Shown piece after piece: positions 1-7,254 of a DNA stretch of 17,541 nt (the first letter of the stretch is position 1; each line of letters begins with the position of its first letter). Under the pieces are notes generated by a model, which saw nothing but the letters and a program-made list of their open reading frames with translations, was not told the DNA's origin and did not search any database. A program made the translations under genes and the position numbers. The stretch is from Euryarchaeota archaeon UBA439 (GTDB taxonomy: Archaea; Thermoplasmatota; Poseidoniia; Poseidoniales; Thalassarchaeaceae). Location: the NCBI GenBank assembly GCA_002497245.1, contig DANB01000029.1, positions 16,376 through 33,916 of the forward strand, written 5' to 3'.

Positions 1-297
1 TTTAGAGATGGTTGTTGCAATACTGATAGGAGAGATCGTGGCCTTCATACTGTTTGCTGCGAAGTAACTAGAGAGTTTCTTGATTTTGCTTTATCAAGAG
101 GCAATGATCTGATAACCCCTGCTCCTCAGTTTAACTTTCCCGGCCTGAAACCAGGCGATAGATGGTGTGTTTGTGCCCAGACTTGGCAGGATGCATATGA
201 TCTTGGTTTGGCCTGTCCTGTTATTCTTGAATCTACACACGAAGAAACTCTTCAGATTATATCAATTTCTTCTTTGAAAGAGTTCTCAATAAACTAA
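1..297 (+). CDS. DUF2237 family protein, 3' part only
   Basis: The reading frame is open from the first base to a TAA and gives 98 residues. The window edge cuts off the N-terminus, probably some 20-30 residues. The visible part has the hallmarks of the DUF2237 family (PF09996): an RDGCCNT motif at the start, HTVC followed by a second Cys, FLDFALSRGNDL, FPGLKPGDRWCVCAQTW, and a C-terminal ATHEE-like segment (here STHEE) before a short beta-rich tail. The conserved Cys residues (CC, CC, and C-x-C after GDRW) are all present. The family is small and soluble, and its biochemical function is unknown to me. It is common in bacteria, so its presence beside archaeal genes may reflect old transfer. 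The next gene starts 56 bases downstream behind its own AT-rich stretch, so it is probably a separate transcript. Family assignment is confident; function is unknown. Confidence 0.85.
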   Translation, partial: FRDGCCNTDRRDRGLHTVCCEVTREFLDFALSRGNDLITPAPQFNFPGLKPGDRWCVCAQTWQDAYDLGLACPVILESTHEETLQIISISSLKEFSIN

Positions 298-353
298 TTT
301 TGTATGGTTCAAAAATACAATAACTGTTTAAGTGAACTGCAATTCCCAGTGAC

Positions 354-1058
354 GTGCTGAATGTAGATAATCTAAGAAAAGGATTCGGCTCAGGTAGAAG
401 AAGACTTGAGGTTCTGAAGGGAATCAATCTCAAAGTCGAGAAGGGAGAGTTGGTCAGTCTAATGGGCCCTAGTGGGTGTGGCAAGAGTACTTTACTGAAT
501 ATTATTGGAGGTTTACTTGAGGCTGACTCAGGTAAAATTAGCTTAGGGTCTTTCCAATATGGTACGAAATCACCTAACAAGGTTGTTGATGTACGTAGGA
601 ATGGTGTAGGTTGGATTTTCCAAGATTTTCATCTTGTTGAGAGATTAACTGCTCTTGATAATGTGATTTTCAGTCTTGAGTTATCAGGTATTCCATCTGC
701 TGAGGCGGAAGATAGAGCACGCAATGCTCTTGAAAGAGTGGGATTAGGAGATAGGATGAATTTTATCCCTGACCAGTTATCTGGTGGTCAGCAGCAAAGG
801 GTAGCTGTTGCTCGGGCAATATCGGGATCTAGATCTTTGATTCTTGCAGACGAGCCTACGGGAAATCTCGATGTTAAAAGTGCTCAAGAGATAATTCATC
901 TCTTCCAAGACTTATGCCGTGAAGATGGAATTTCAGTTCTAATGGTTACTCATGACCCTCTACAAGCCTCTATGGCAGATAGGATGCTTTTGTTGAAAGA
1001 TGGTCTAACTGCAGCTTCTGATATTCGTTCTGCGTGGGGAATTGAGGAGGTGAACTGA
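354..1058 (+). CDS. ABC transporter ATP-binding protein, MacB/LolD type (first ATPase)
   Basis: This 234-residue ATPase powers the FtsX-type permease encoded directly downstream. All nucleotide-binding motifs are intact: Walker A GPSGCGKST (residues 38-46), Q-loop Gln90 in WIFQDF, signature LSGGQQQR (141-148), Walker B LILADEP (161-167), D-loop GNLD (169-172) and H-loop His199 in VTHD. The length and the IFQDFHLVERLTALDNV segment after the Q-loop are typical of the MacB/LolD/FtsE branch, which works on substrates at or outside the membrane rather than moving them through a channel. The start is a GTG at 354; an earlier GTG (349) hits a stop after three codons. No Shine-Dalgarno sequence precedes it and AT-rich TATA-like sequence lies about 25-40 bases upstream, so the message may be leaderless or nearly so. 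The stop TGA overlaps the ATG of the next gene, indicating translational coupling. The substrate cannot be told from sequence. Confidence 0.93.
   Translation: MLNVDNLRKGFGSGRRRLEVLKGINLKVEKGELVSLMGPSGCGKSTLLNIIGGLLEADSGKISLGSFQYGTKSPNKVVDVRRNGVGWIFQDFHLVERLTALDNVIFSLELSGIPSAEAEDRARNALERVGLGDRMNFIPDQLSGGQQQRVAVARAISGSRSLILADEPTGNLDVKSAQEIIHLFQDLCREDGISVLMVTHDPLQASMADRMLLLKDGLTAASDIRSAWGIEEVN
1046..1053 (+). promoter_or_regulatory. Ribosome binding site of the FtsX permease gene
   Basis: GGAGGTGA matches the complement of the archaeal 16S 3' end over eight bases and sits four bases before the ATG at 1058. It lies inside the last codons of the upstream ATPase gene, so the two genes are translationally coupled. 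It fixes the permease start. Confidence 0.8.
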
Positions 1059-4000
1059 TGGATCTGAACTCTATGTTTTCCCAAGTAATTCCTACGATGA
1101 CAATAGCTTGGATATTTGTAATGTTTAACATATTCACAATTGTATTGGCAAGGAAACAATTACTTAGATGGCTCCATCGAATTAAGGTTCTATCCGATCC
1201 CAGTTTAAGTTTCGAAAAATTTTCTTGGAGAAGATGGGTAAATAAATGGGTTGAATCATTCCGATTAAATATTTTAGCTGCTCCAAATAACATACGTTTG
1301 GCAATTCAAAGCGCGTGGAGAGGTAGGGAAAGAGGATTAGCAATATTTGCTGGTGTGTTCCTTGCATCTCTTGTAATGACCACCGTCTTGGGATATGCTG
1401 TAGGCTTGAATCAAACATTTTTTCAAGCCTCACTAGGTAACGATGTCTTCGATGCAAAGATAGATTTCCAAGAAGATCCGACAGGAAATTGGGAAGGCCG
1501 AACTAATGATTCATCTGTCTGGGAGTCATTTTGTGAAGATATTATTGATAGAGAAGAATTCTCAGACTGTGGCCTTGTCTTTGGGCGTCAGGGGATCCGT
1601 GTTTCTGGATTTTTTGATTCTGATTTCGCCAATCCTCAGCCGTTGAATGTTGAGTCGATTAATAGTACAAATTCTGATTGGTCAAATGTAAGTTGGGATT
1701 ATATCGAAGCATCAGAAAATGGTCCTCCAATTAATGATCAGCGTACAATAAGATTCTATGGCGATGGAATTTGGGACGGTGAACTTGGTAAGAGGCATGC
1801 AGATTCAATAATATTCGGAGATTGGCCTTCTACTGCACTTGATGCTGAAACCAATAGGTCAATTGTGTTACCATCAAAAATAGCAAGCGCAGCAGGTATT
1901 GATATAGGTGAGAAAATAGATAGTCTAACATTTTCTTATGTAACAGAAACCTATGAGATTCGCGATGCTGTAGAGGCATTTGAAGAATGTAATACTATTC
2001 TTGATCCTAATTATGAGGTTGAAAGATTATTCTGTAAAGACACTATCACAGTTACTAATCTAACACTGGCAGCAATTTATGAAGAGAGTTTTGGGAATCC
2101 AACATTACTTTTTAATCCATTAATGGTTACAGATTCTGTACTTACTGATGAACAGAAAACAATACTTATGCAGAATGATCATGGATATTTGGGTGTATCT
2201 GTAGATCGAACTCAGCTTCCAACATCTTCAACTCGTGATGCAACAAATTGGCTTAGTGACTTACAAAAAAATCTAGAATCAACCGAAGGATTTGTTCCTG
2301 TATATGATTCAAACGGGAATGAAACAGGTACCGAAAAATCTTCAGTTCCACGCTATTTTGAGGTTAGTAATGGTTCCGAAACTATTTTAATTTCTGTAGA
2401 ATATGTAGATCTAATATCTGGCTCAATAACTTTCCTTAATATTTTCTTAGGTATCATACAAGTATTCGATTATATTTTGGTGATACCGATAGTAGCACTT
2501 TCATTTATTGTATTACTTTATGGGCTACAACTTTCTTTAGAACAAAGAAGAAGAGAGGTAGCAATTCATAGAGTAATTGGGGGTACTCAAGATACTTTGT
2601 CTAGGATGATGATGATTGAAGTTCTAGCAATTGGTTCTGTAGCATGGGGATTGGGATATCTTTTTGCTACAGCCGCTGTTGAAATAGTACTCCGAGCCGT
2701 TGGATTTCTTAGATTTACTGAGGAAGGAGATTTCAGTGTAAATCCAATTCTCAGCATAACCGCAACAGTATCGATAGGAATGCTTACTCTAGCAATTGCC
2801 TACTGGAGAGGTACAGTAACGACCAACAGATTCCTCAATATGGAAATTGATGAAGGTGTAAGAAAAGTCAGTAATGAAAGAGAACCTCTCTACATTTTGC
2901 ATTGGTTAACCTTTGTTATTGGTATCTTTGCATTTATCGAGAGTTGGATTCAATCCAATGGAGGATATGGGCCAATAGGAAGTGGTGGACTCATCACTAA
3001 TTTCATTCTTAATGCAATTCTTCTACTACTAGGGCCATTCTTCCTTTGGATAGGTGGCGCACTAGTTCTATCTCAAATCGGAGCATCTGGCCCTCAAATT
3101 CTAAATCGTTTATTTGGTTGGTCGCCAGCAATTTCAGACATACGTAGGGGGCTGAGTGGTTCTGGTTCGAGTTCGTCTGTAAGTCGTTTGTCGTTGATTC
3201 TTTTGTTGACATTGTCTATAGTAACTCTAGCTGCTGTCCAGGGTACCACAGGTACAATAGTCGACGAAAGGACAACTAATGCTCAGAACGGTGCCGATTT
3301 GATGGTCCAATTTGATAGTTCTCTTACTGAAGAAGAAGCTCGAAATAAAATCATGCTTTCAATAAATTCAATTGGAGATAATGACATCAACGACATATCT
3401 TCGATGACTTCTGTAGCTAGAACACTCACTCAGACTAAGGATGAAGGAATCATGTTACTAACTTGGGTTGTATTTGATGGCCATGAAAACACATTAATTT
3501 GGGATTCTCAGGCAATTCCTGGAGATGATATTAATGAGATTTCAGAAACATGGCGAATTGGCGGTTATACTGCCGGTTCTGATGCTCGTAATTCTCTAGA
3601 TGATCCATCAATAGGAAAATCACTCACATTAGTATATACTACATATGAGTTGAATGAGTTGGGGCTTCCCGTTGAAACAGGAACAACAGAATCTAAGGTC
3701 AATTATGCAGGTCGTCATCAATGGGTCCCAGGAATTACTTCGATAGAAGCTTCTTCGGCGATAGTTATTGGAGAGAGTTCGTATAGAGAACTTGTTGGTG
3801 ACCAAGTTGTTGATTCTCATACATCTTCAATATGGATGTTTGAATTATGTGACGAGAATGAAAATGGTTGTTCCAAAGCATTGGAATTATTGAGTGCGGA
3901 CATTAAGAGTAACAGTGGAGTAATATCAGCATCAGATTGGTCTACCGCCCACGAAGATAATGAGCGTAATGGTGGTTTGATATTTGGTACACCTGGATTA

Positions 4001-4423
4001 CTAAGTATGATGTTCGTAGTAGCTGCCTTAGCATCGATTTCTTCAGCATTCGTGTTCCTTTCTCTAGTATTGAGTCAGAGAAAAAGAGAATTGGCAATAT
4101 TACAAGCAATAGGAGCAAGTCCAAATCAGGTGATTCGACTAGTACTTTTCGAAATCATGTCAATTCTTCTAGTAAGTATGCTTTTAGGAGTCACACTTGG
4201 TTTGGCTGTTTCAGAATCATTCAATGGATTCTTTAGTGTATTTGGATTTATTTTCCAATTATTCCTTGGTCAGAGCAACCCTATTGACAGAGATTTAGTC
4301 TGGCCTTGGTTCGAAATTATTCTCGTAAATGGATTGGTTCTAATTGCAGTAATTATATCTTTATTATTTACAACTAGAAGAGCACTTGACTCTGATTTGG
4401 CTACAGTACTAAAGGGTGAGTAA
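1058..4423 (+). CDS. Large double-FtsX ABC permease (MacB/LolC-E type)
   Basis: This 1121-residue membrane protein carries two FtsX permease modules in one chain. Visible order: an extra N-terminal membrane segment (about 14-31), a standard first helix (93-116), a large extracytoplasmic domain (about 117-465), a three-helix FtsX module (about 467-583), two linking helices (about 612-630 and 645-672), a helix at 711-730, a second extracytoplasmic domain (about 731-975) and a second FtsX module (about 980-1106). Both modules show the cytoplasmic coupling-helix motif after their first helix: QRRREVAIHRVIGG (496-509) and QRKRELAILQAIGA (1007-1020). The outer domains hold four Cys (159, 171, 311, 326) and two Cys (931, 938), which could form disulfides. 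Two modules in one chain mean that one polypeptide could be the whole permease and bind both flanking ATPases. The family's usual role is export or extraction of lipoproteins, peptides or lipids at the membrane surface; the substrate here is unknown. It is not FtsX of cell division, which has a single module and is much smaller. Confidence 0.9.
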   Translation: MDLNSMFSQVIPTMTIAWIFVMFNIFTIVLARKQLLRWLHRIKVLSDPSLSFEKFSWRRWVNKWVESFRLNILAAPNNIRLAIQSAWRGRERGLAIFAGVFLASLVMTTVLGYAVGLNQTFFQASLGNDVFDAKIDFQEDPTGNWEGRTNDSSVWESFCEDIIDREEFSDCGLVFGRQGIRVSGFFDSDFANPQPLNVESINSTNSDWSNVSWDYIEASENGPPINDQRTIRFYGDGIWDGELGKRHADSIIFGDWPSTALDAETNRSIVLPSKIASAAGIDIGEKIDSLTFSYVTETYEIRDAVEAFEECNTILDPNYEVERLFCKDTITVTNLTLAAIYEESFGNPTLLFNPLMVTDSVLTDEQKTILMQNDHGYLGVSVDRTQLPTSSTRDATNWLSDLQKNLESTEGFVPVYDSNGNETGTEKSSVPRYFEVSNGSETILISVEYVDLISGSITFLNIFLGIIQVFDYILVIPIVALSFIVLLYGLQLSLEQRRREVAIHRVIGGTQDTLSRMMMIEVLAIGSVAWGLGYLFATAAVEIVLRAVGFLRFTEEGDFSVNPILSITATVSIGMLTLAIAYWRGTVTTNRFLNMEIDEGVRKVSNEREPLYILHWLTFVIGIFAFIESWIQSNGGYGPIGSGGLITNFILNAILLLLGPFFLWIGGALVLSQIGASGPQILNRLFGWSPAISDIRRGLSGSGSSSSVSRLSLILLLTLSIVTLAAVQGTTGTIVDERTTNAQNGADLMVQFDSSLTEEEARNKIMLSINSIGDNDINDISSMTSVARTLTQTKDEGIMLLTWVVFDGHENTLIWDSQAIPGDDINEISETWRIGGYTAGSDARNSLDDPSIGKSLTLVYTTYELNELGLPVETGTTESKVNYAGRHQWVPGITSIEASSAIVIGESSYRELVGDQVVDSHTSSIWMFELCDENENGCSKALELLSADIKSNSGVISASDWSTAHEDNERNGGLIFGTPGLLSMMFVVAALASISSAFVFLSLVLSQRKRELAILQAIGASPNQVIRLVLFEIMSILLVSMLLGVTLGLAVSESFNGFFSVFGFIFQLFLGQSNPIDRDLVWPWFEIILVNGLVLIAVIISLLFTTRRALDSDLATVLKGE
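4415..4419 (+). promoter_or_regulatory. Ribosome binding site of the second ATPase gene
   Basis: GGTGA lies five bases before the ATG at 4425, inside the last codons of the permease gene. It favours ATG 4425 over the in-frame GTG at 4416, which is part of this very site. Confidence 0.65.
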
Positions 4424-4424
4424 A

Positions 4425-5426
4425 ATGTCTGATAAACCAAATGAAATACTACGTGCAAACTCTATTTATCACATATATGAATCGAACGCAGAAGATGGTA
4501 ATGTAGTTGCCCTCAGAGGTCTAAGTGTTTCCATAACTGAAGGTGAGGCAGTGGCTGTAGTAGGTCCATCAGGATCTGGTAAGTCAACACTACTCAAATG
4601 CTTAGGTGGATTAATGAAACCATCAGCTGGTTCGGTGGAGTTAGCGGGGACTAGAATGACTAGATTGACTGGTAAGCAGTTGGTTAGATTAAGACAGGAG
4701 ACAGTTTCTTTCATATTCCAAGATGCTAACTTACTTCCTCATCTCAACGCAATTGACAATGTTGCACAACCTCTAATTCATCAAGGGATTCTCGCAAGAA
4801 AGGCAAGACCAAAGGCACAGGCTCTTCTAGATAAACTTGGAATGGGTGAGAGATCATATGGATTGCCAGAAGAACTTTCTGGGGGTGAGCAACAAAGGGT
4901 TGCAATTGCTAGAGCATTAATAACGAATCCAAAGTTGATATTAGCTGATGAACCGACAGGAGCGCTAGATCCAATAACAAGTAGAGAAGTTTTACAATTA
5001 TTCAAAGAACTTCACGAAGAGAGCGATGTTGCCTTCCTTTTAGTTACCCACAATCGAGAAGTAGCCTCATTTTGTGAACGCTCTCTAGAACTCCGAGAAG
5101 GTCGTTTTATTGCACAGCATGGGACTGATGTTGACATCGGTGATTTATCCGAATCAAGAGAATTAATTATTGATGATACAGGAACTATAACTCTCCCACC
5201 TGATGTATTACTTGGTTTAGGTGGTCCTGGAAGATTTGAGATGTCCGAAATTGATAGAGATTTACTCCATTTAGAGAGAGTTGACGAAGATAAGGTTTCA
5301 GTCTCTACAGGAAATAATTCAATGGTATTATCTCCTAATTGCCCTGCATGTAAATATGACTATGCAGGAAGTGATGACCAATTATGCCCTGAATGTGGTT
5401 CTAGTAGGCCTATGATACAATCCTAA
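4425..5426 (+). CDS. ABC transporter ATP-binding protein with C-terminal zinc ribbon (second ATPase)
   Basis: This 333-residue protein (336 if the GTG at 4416 is used) has a complete MacB/LolD-type ATPase domain: Walker A GPSGSGKST (47-55), Q-loop Gln99 in IFQDAN, signature LSGGEQQR (151-158), Walker B LILADEP (171-177), D-loop GALD and H-loop His209. It then carries about 105 extra residues. Within them, residues 246-286 run from IIDDTGTITLPPDVLLGLG to DLLHLERV, which resembles an AbrB/SpoVT swapped-hairpin motif. Residues 306-324 are a clear zinc ribbon, CPAC-x11-CPEC. The gene starts two bases after the permease stop, with GGTGA five bases before ATG 4425, so it is coupled to the permease. 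It probably forms the second half of an ATPase heterodimer with the product of 354-1058. The zinc ribbon and AbrB-like segment suggest a regulatory, dimerising or docking role; that is inference. The 3' end overlaps the convergent taw1 gene by 17 bases. Confidence 0.92.
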   Translation: MSDKPNEILRANSIYHIYESNAEDGNVVALRGLSVSITEGEAVAVVGPSGSGKSTLLKCLGGLMKPSAGSVELAGTRMTRLTGKQLVRLRQETVSFIFQDANLLPHLNAIDNVAQPLIHQGILARKARPKAQALLDKLGMGERSYGLPEELSGGEQQRVAIARALITNPKLILADEPTGALDPITSREVLQLFKELHEESDVAFLLVTHNREVASFCERSLELREGRFIAQHGTDVDIGDLSESRELIIDDTGTITLPPDVLLGLGGPGRFEMSEIDRDLLHLERVDEDKVSVSTGNNSMVLSPNCPACKYDYAGSDDQLCPECGSSRPMIQS

Positions 5427-6525
5427 AAACCTCTTCAAGTTGAGGTATTGTGAATTTCTGAGGTTTCGCTATACCCAAATCCTTTGGTAGTTCTCTAATT
5501 TTCTTAGGCAAAGTAACCGGAATCATTTCTTTCCCAATTAATGCGACTCTACTTTCTCTCCTATCAGACAGAACCTCTCTTCCAACTAATGGCGCTAGAT
5601 TTCTTGAGAAATCCATGACTTCATCGTGAGATGGCATGTTTTCAATAGTATGATTTGATTGTGAGTTCCCTACGTAGATGTAACCTTTAGCCTCAATAAA
5701 ATCTGGATCTGCAAGATTATCTAGCCTTGCATAGTCTTTCCAGTGGCCGAGTGATTCACCTTTGATTAGTGTGTGTCTACAAACTGTTCTTGTATCTAAA
5801 CTTGGAAGAAGTTCCAATGTTTGTTCTAATTTATCAAATGCAGATTGATCAAATTTCGGCTTACAGATTTTATCAAAAATCTCTTTATTTGGAGCATCTA
5901 CACTGACATAAAGTTGGGTAGGAAGAGTATCTAGTTTTTCAATCACTTTTGGTAATGAGCCATTAGTTACTAAAAATGTAGAAACACCGTGTTGATGACA
6001 AATGTCTAGAAACTCACCTAACCGAGAATACAAAGTTGGTTCTCCATTAAGTGATATTGCAACATGTTTTGGGTCCTGAGCATCTAGCCATTTTTCCCTA
6101 GGCACTGAAGGGTGTCCTCCAAAACCTGTCAACAATCTTCTATGTGCTTTTACAGATTGAAGGAATAATTCATACGGGTCATCATCAATTTTTGTCAAAG
6201 CATCAGAATGTGGCTCTCTCCAGCAATATGTACATGCTAAGTTACAGGTATCTACATTTGGAGCCATTTGCATGCATCCGTGACTTTCAATCCCGTAAAA
6301 TGTACCTTTGTAACAAGATCTATCTGCAATTAGACTCTGTTTTGTCCAATGACAAACCTTGACTCCTCCGTGTTCTCCAACTAAATGATAACTTTGTTTT
6401 GCTAGACGAGCAGCAATTTTTGGTTCAATTTTAGTTACAGGGCTCTGCATAGGCATCAACTCAGACATCAATTCCCACAGAGGGGCAGTGTCAGATGTCT
6501 CCTCCAATCGCGGTTCAGATTTCAA
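5410..6525 (-). CDS. taw1: 4-demethylwyosine synthase Taw1 (radical SAM, archaeal TYW1)
   Basis: Taw1 makes the tricyclic base 4-demethylwyosine from N1-methylguanosine at position 37 of tRNA-Phe, using pyruvate, S-adenosylmethionine and two iron-sulfur clusters. The radical SAM motif is C94-x3-C98-x2-C101 (CNLACTYC). The second-cluster cysteines are C58, C71 and C84; the spacings 13, 13, 10, 4 and 3 match those I recall for the Methanocaldococcus enzyme. Other family segments are RSCYKGTFYGIESHGC, HVAISLNGEPTLY, TFLVTNGS, LYVSVDAP and EAKGYIYVGNSQ. The protein has 371 residues, about 30 more at the N-terminus than the archaeal enzyme needs. The chosen start is a TTG at 6525; in-frame ATGs at 6468, 6456 and 6450 also fit, and the last two match the family start better. 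No Shine-Dalgarno is seen. Its 3' end overlaps the ABC operon. The last part of a Taw2-like gene lies at the far end of the window. Confidence 0.92.
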   Translation of the reverse strand: MKSEPRLEETSDTAPLWELMSELMPMQSPVTKIEPKIAARLAKQSYHLVGEHGGVKVCHWTKQSLIADRSCYKGTFYGIESHGCMQMAPNVDTCNLACTYCWREPHSDALTKIDDDPYELFLQSVKAHRRLLTGFGGHPSVPREKWLDAQDPKHVAISLNGEPTLYSRLGEFLDICHQHGVSTFLVTNGSLPKVIEKLDTLPTQLYVSVDAPNKEIFDKICKPKFDQSAFDKLEQTLELLPSLDTRTVCRHTLIKGESLGHWKDYARLDNLADPDFIEAKGYIYVGNSQSNHTIENMPSHDEVMDFSRNLAPLVGREVLSDRRESRVALIGKEMIPVTLPKKIRELPKDLGIAKPQKFTIPQLEEVFRIVS

Positions 6526-6540
6526 TTCTACGCATCATAA

Positions 6541-6551
6541 TAAGATATTTT
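6541..6551 (-). promoter_or_regulatory. Possible TATA box of taw1
   Basis: The minus strand reads AAAATATCTTA here, about 21 bases before the TTG at 6525. With the usual archaeal distance of about 25 bases, transcription would begin near 6520, just after that TTG, which would favour one of the later ATG starts. This is weak evidence, since AT-rich sequence is common here. Confidence 0.3.
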
Positions 6552-6594
6552 GTAGGCGAATAGACTATGACTTAATGTCCCTACGTTATCTCTG

Positions 6595-7182
6595 ATGACA
6601 GAGTTGCTAGAAAGTAATCACTACCTTATTAGAAAGAAATTACTCAAGATTTTAGGTGAAAAATTCCATATATATTCTGATGATAGTCAGGAGACCTTAA
6701 TTGGATATTCTTACCAAAAAGCATTGAAGCTTAAAGAGGATATTAGAGTTTATACAGATGAAAACGAGTCTGAGGAGATAATCAAGATAAAGGCTAGAAA
6801 TATTTTAGATTTATCAGGTAATTATGATTTTACAGATTCAAAAAATGGTGATTTTTTAGGCGGTGTCAAACGAAACTTCAGAAAATCATTCTTCCAAGAT
6901 AGTTACTCAGTTTTTGGTTCAGATAAACAAATTTTTGCCGAAATAAAAGAAGATAGAATGTTTAGTGCACTTGTTCGCAGATTTGTCCCATTTGCGAAGT
7001 ATGTATTACCTCAACAATTTATTCTAAATCTTCCAGGAAACCCTCCAATCATATTTACTCAAAAGATGAATCCTGTAATTCAAAAGCTCACTGTTGATAT
7101 TCCTGAAGGAAATCAGCTAGACCCTCGAATCATTCTTGGCGCAGCAATGGTAATAATTGCGATTGAAGGAAAGCAGAATTAG
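6595..7182 (+). CDS. LURP-one/phospholipid scramblase-like family protein
   Basis: This 195-residue protein resembles the LURP-one-related (LOR, tubby-like barrel) group, which also contains phospholipid scramblases. Recognisable pieces are YLIRKKLLKILGEKFHIY (10-27), a segment with KALKLKEDIRVYTDE (42-56), a KARNILDLSGNYDFTDS stretch (66-82), GGVKRNFRKS (89-98), IKEDRMFSALVRR (117-129) and a hydrophobic C-terminal helix ending AIEGKQ (about 177-194). The family fold is a 12-strand barrel around a hydrophobic helix, and the C-terminal helix here fits that. The bacterial and archaeal members have no established role that I know of; lipid or membrane binding is a guess. The ATG at 6595 has no Shine-Dalgarno, and a weak TATA-like stretch lies about 25 bases upstream, so a leaderless message is possible. 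It shares strand with guaB, 72 bases downstream, but no functional link is evident. Confidence 0.7.
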   Translation: MTELLESNHYLIRKKLLKILGEKFHIYSDDSQETLIGYSYQKALKLKEDIRVYTDENESEEIIKIKARNILDLSGNYDFTDSKNGDFLGGVKRNFRKSFFQDSYSVFGSDKQIFAEIKEDRMFSALVRRFVPFAKYVLPQQFILNLPGNPPIIFTQKMNPVIQKLTVDIPEGNQLDPRIILGAAMVIIAIEGKQN

Positions 7183-7254
7183 AATCTCTTCTTCAAGTAT
7201 TTTCTATATCCAATATAGCAACCATTGAAATAGGAATGGTCTAGGCCATCTCTA

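Noticed and set aside
4416..4424. GTG at 4416 as start of the second ATPase
   Set aside because: This GTG belongs to the GGTGA ribosome binding site that is well placed for ATG 4425. The same reasoning rejects GTG 9787 in favour of ATG 9796.
354..5426. FtsE/FtsX of cell division
   Set aside because: The permease is about four times longer than FtsX and has two modules and large outer domains, and a second ATPase is present.
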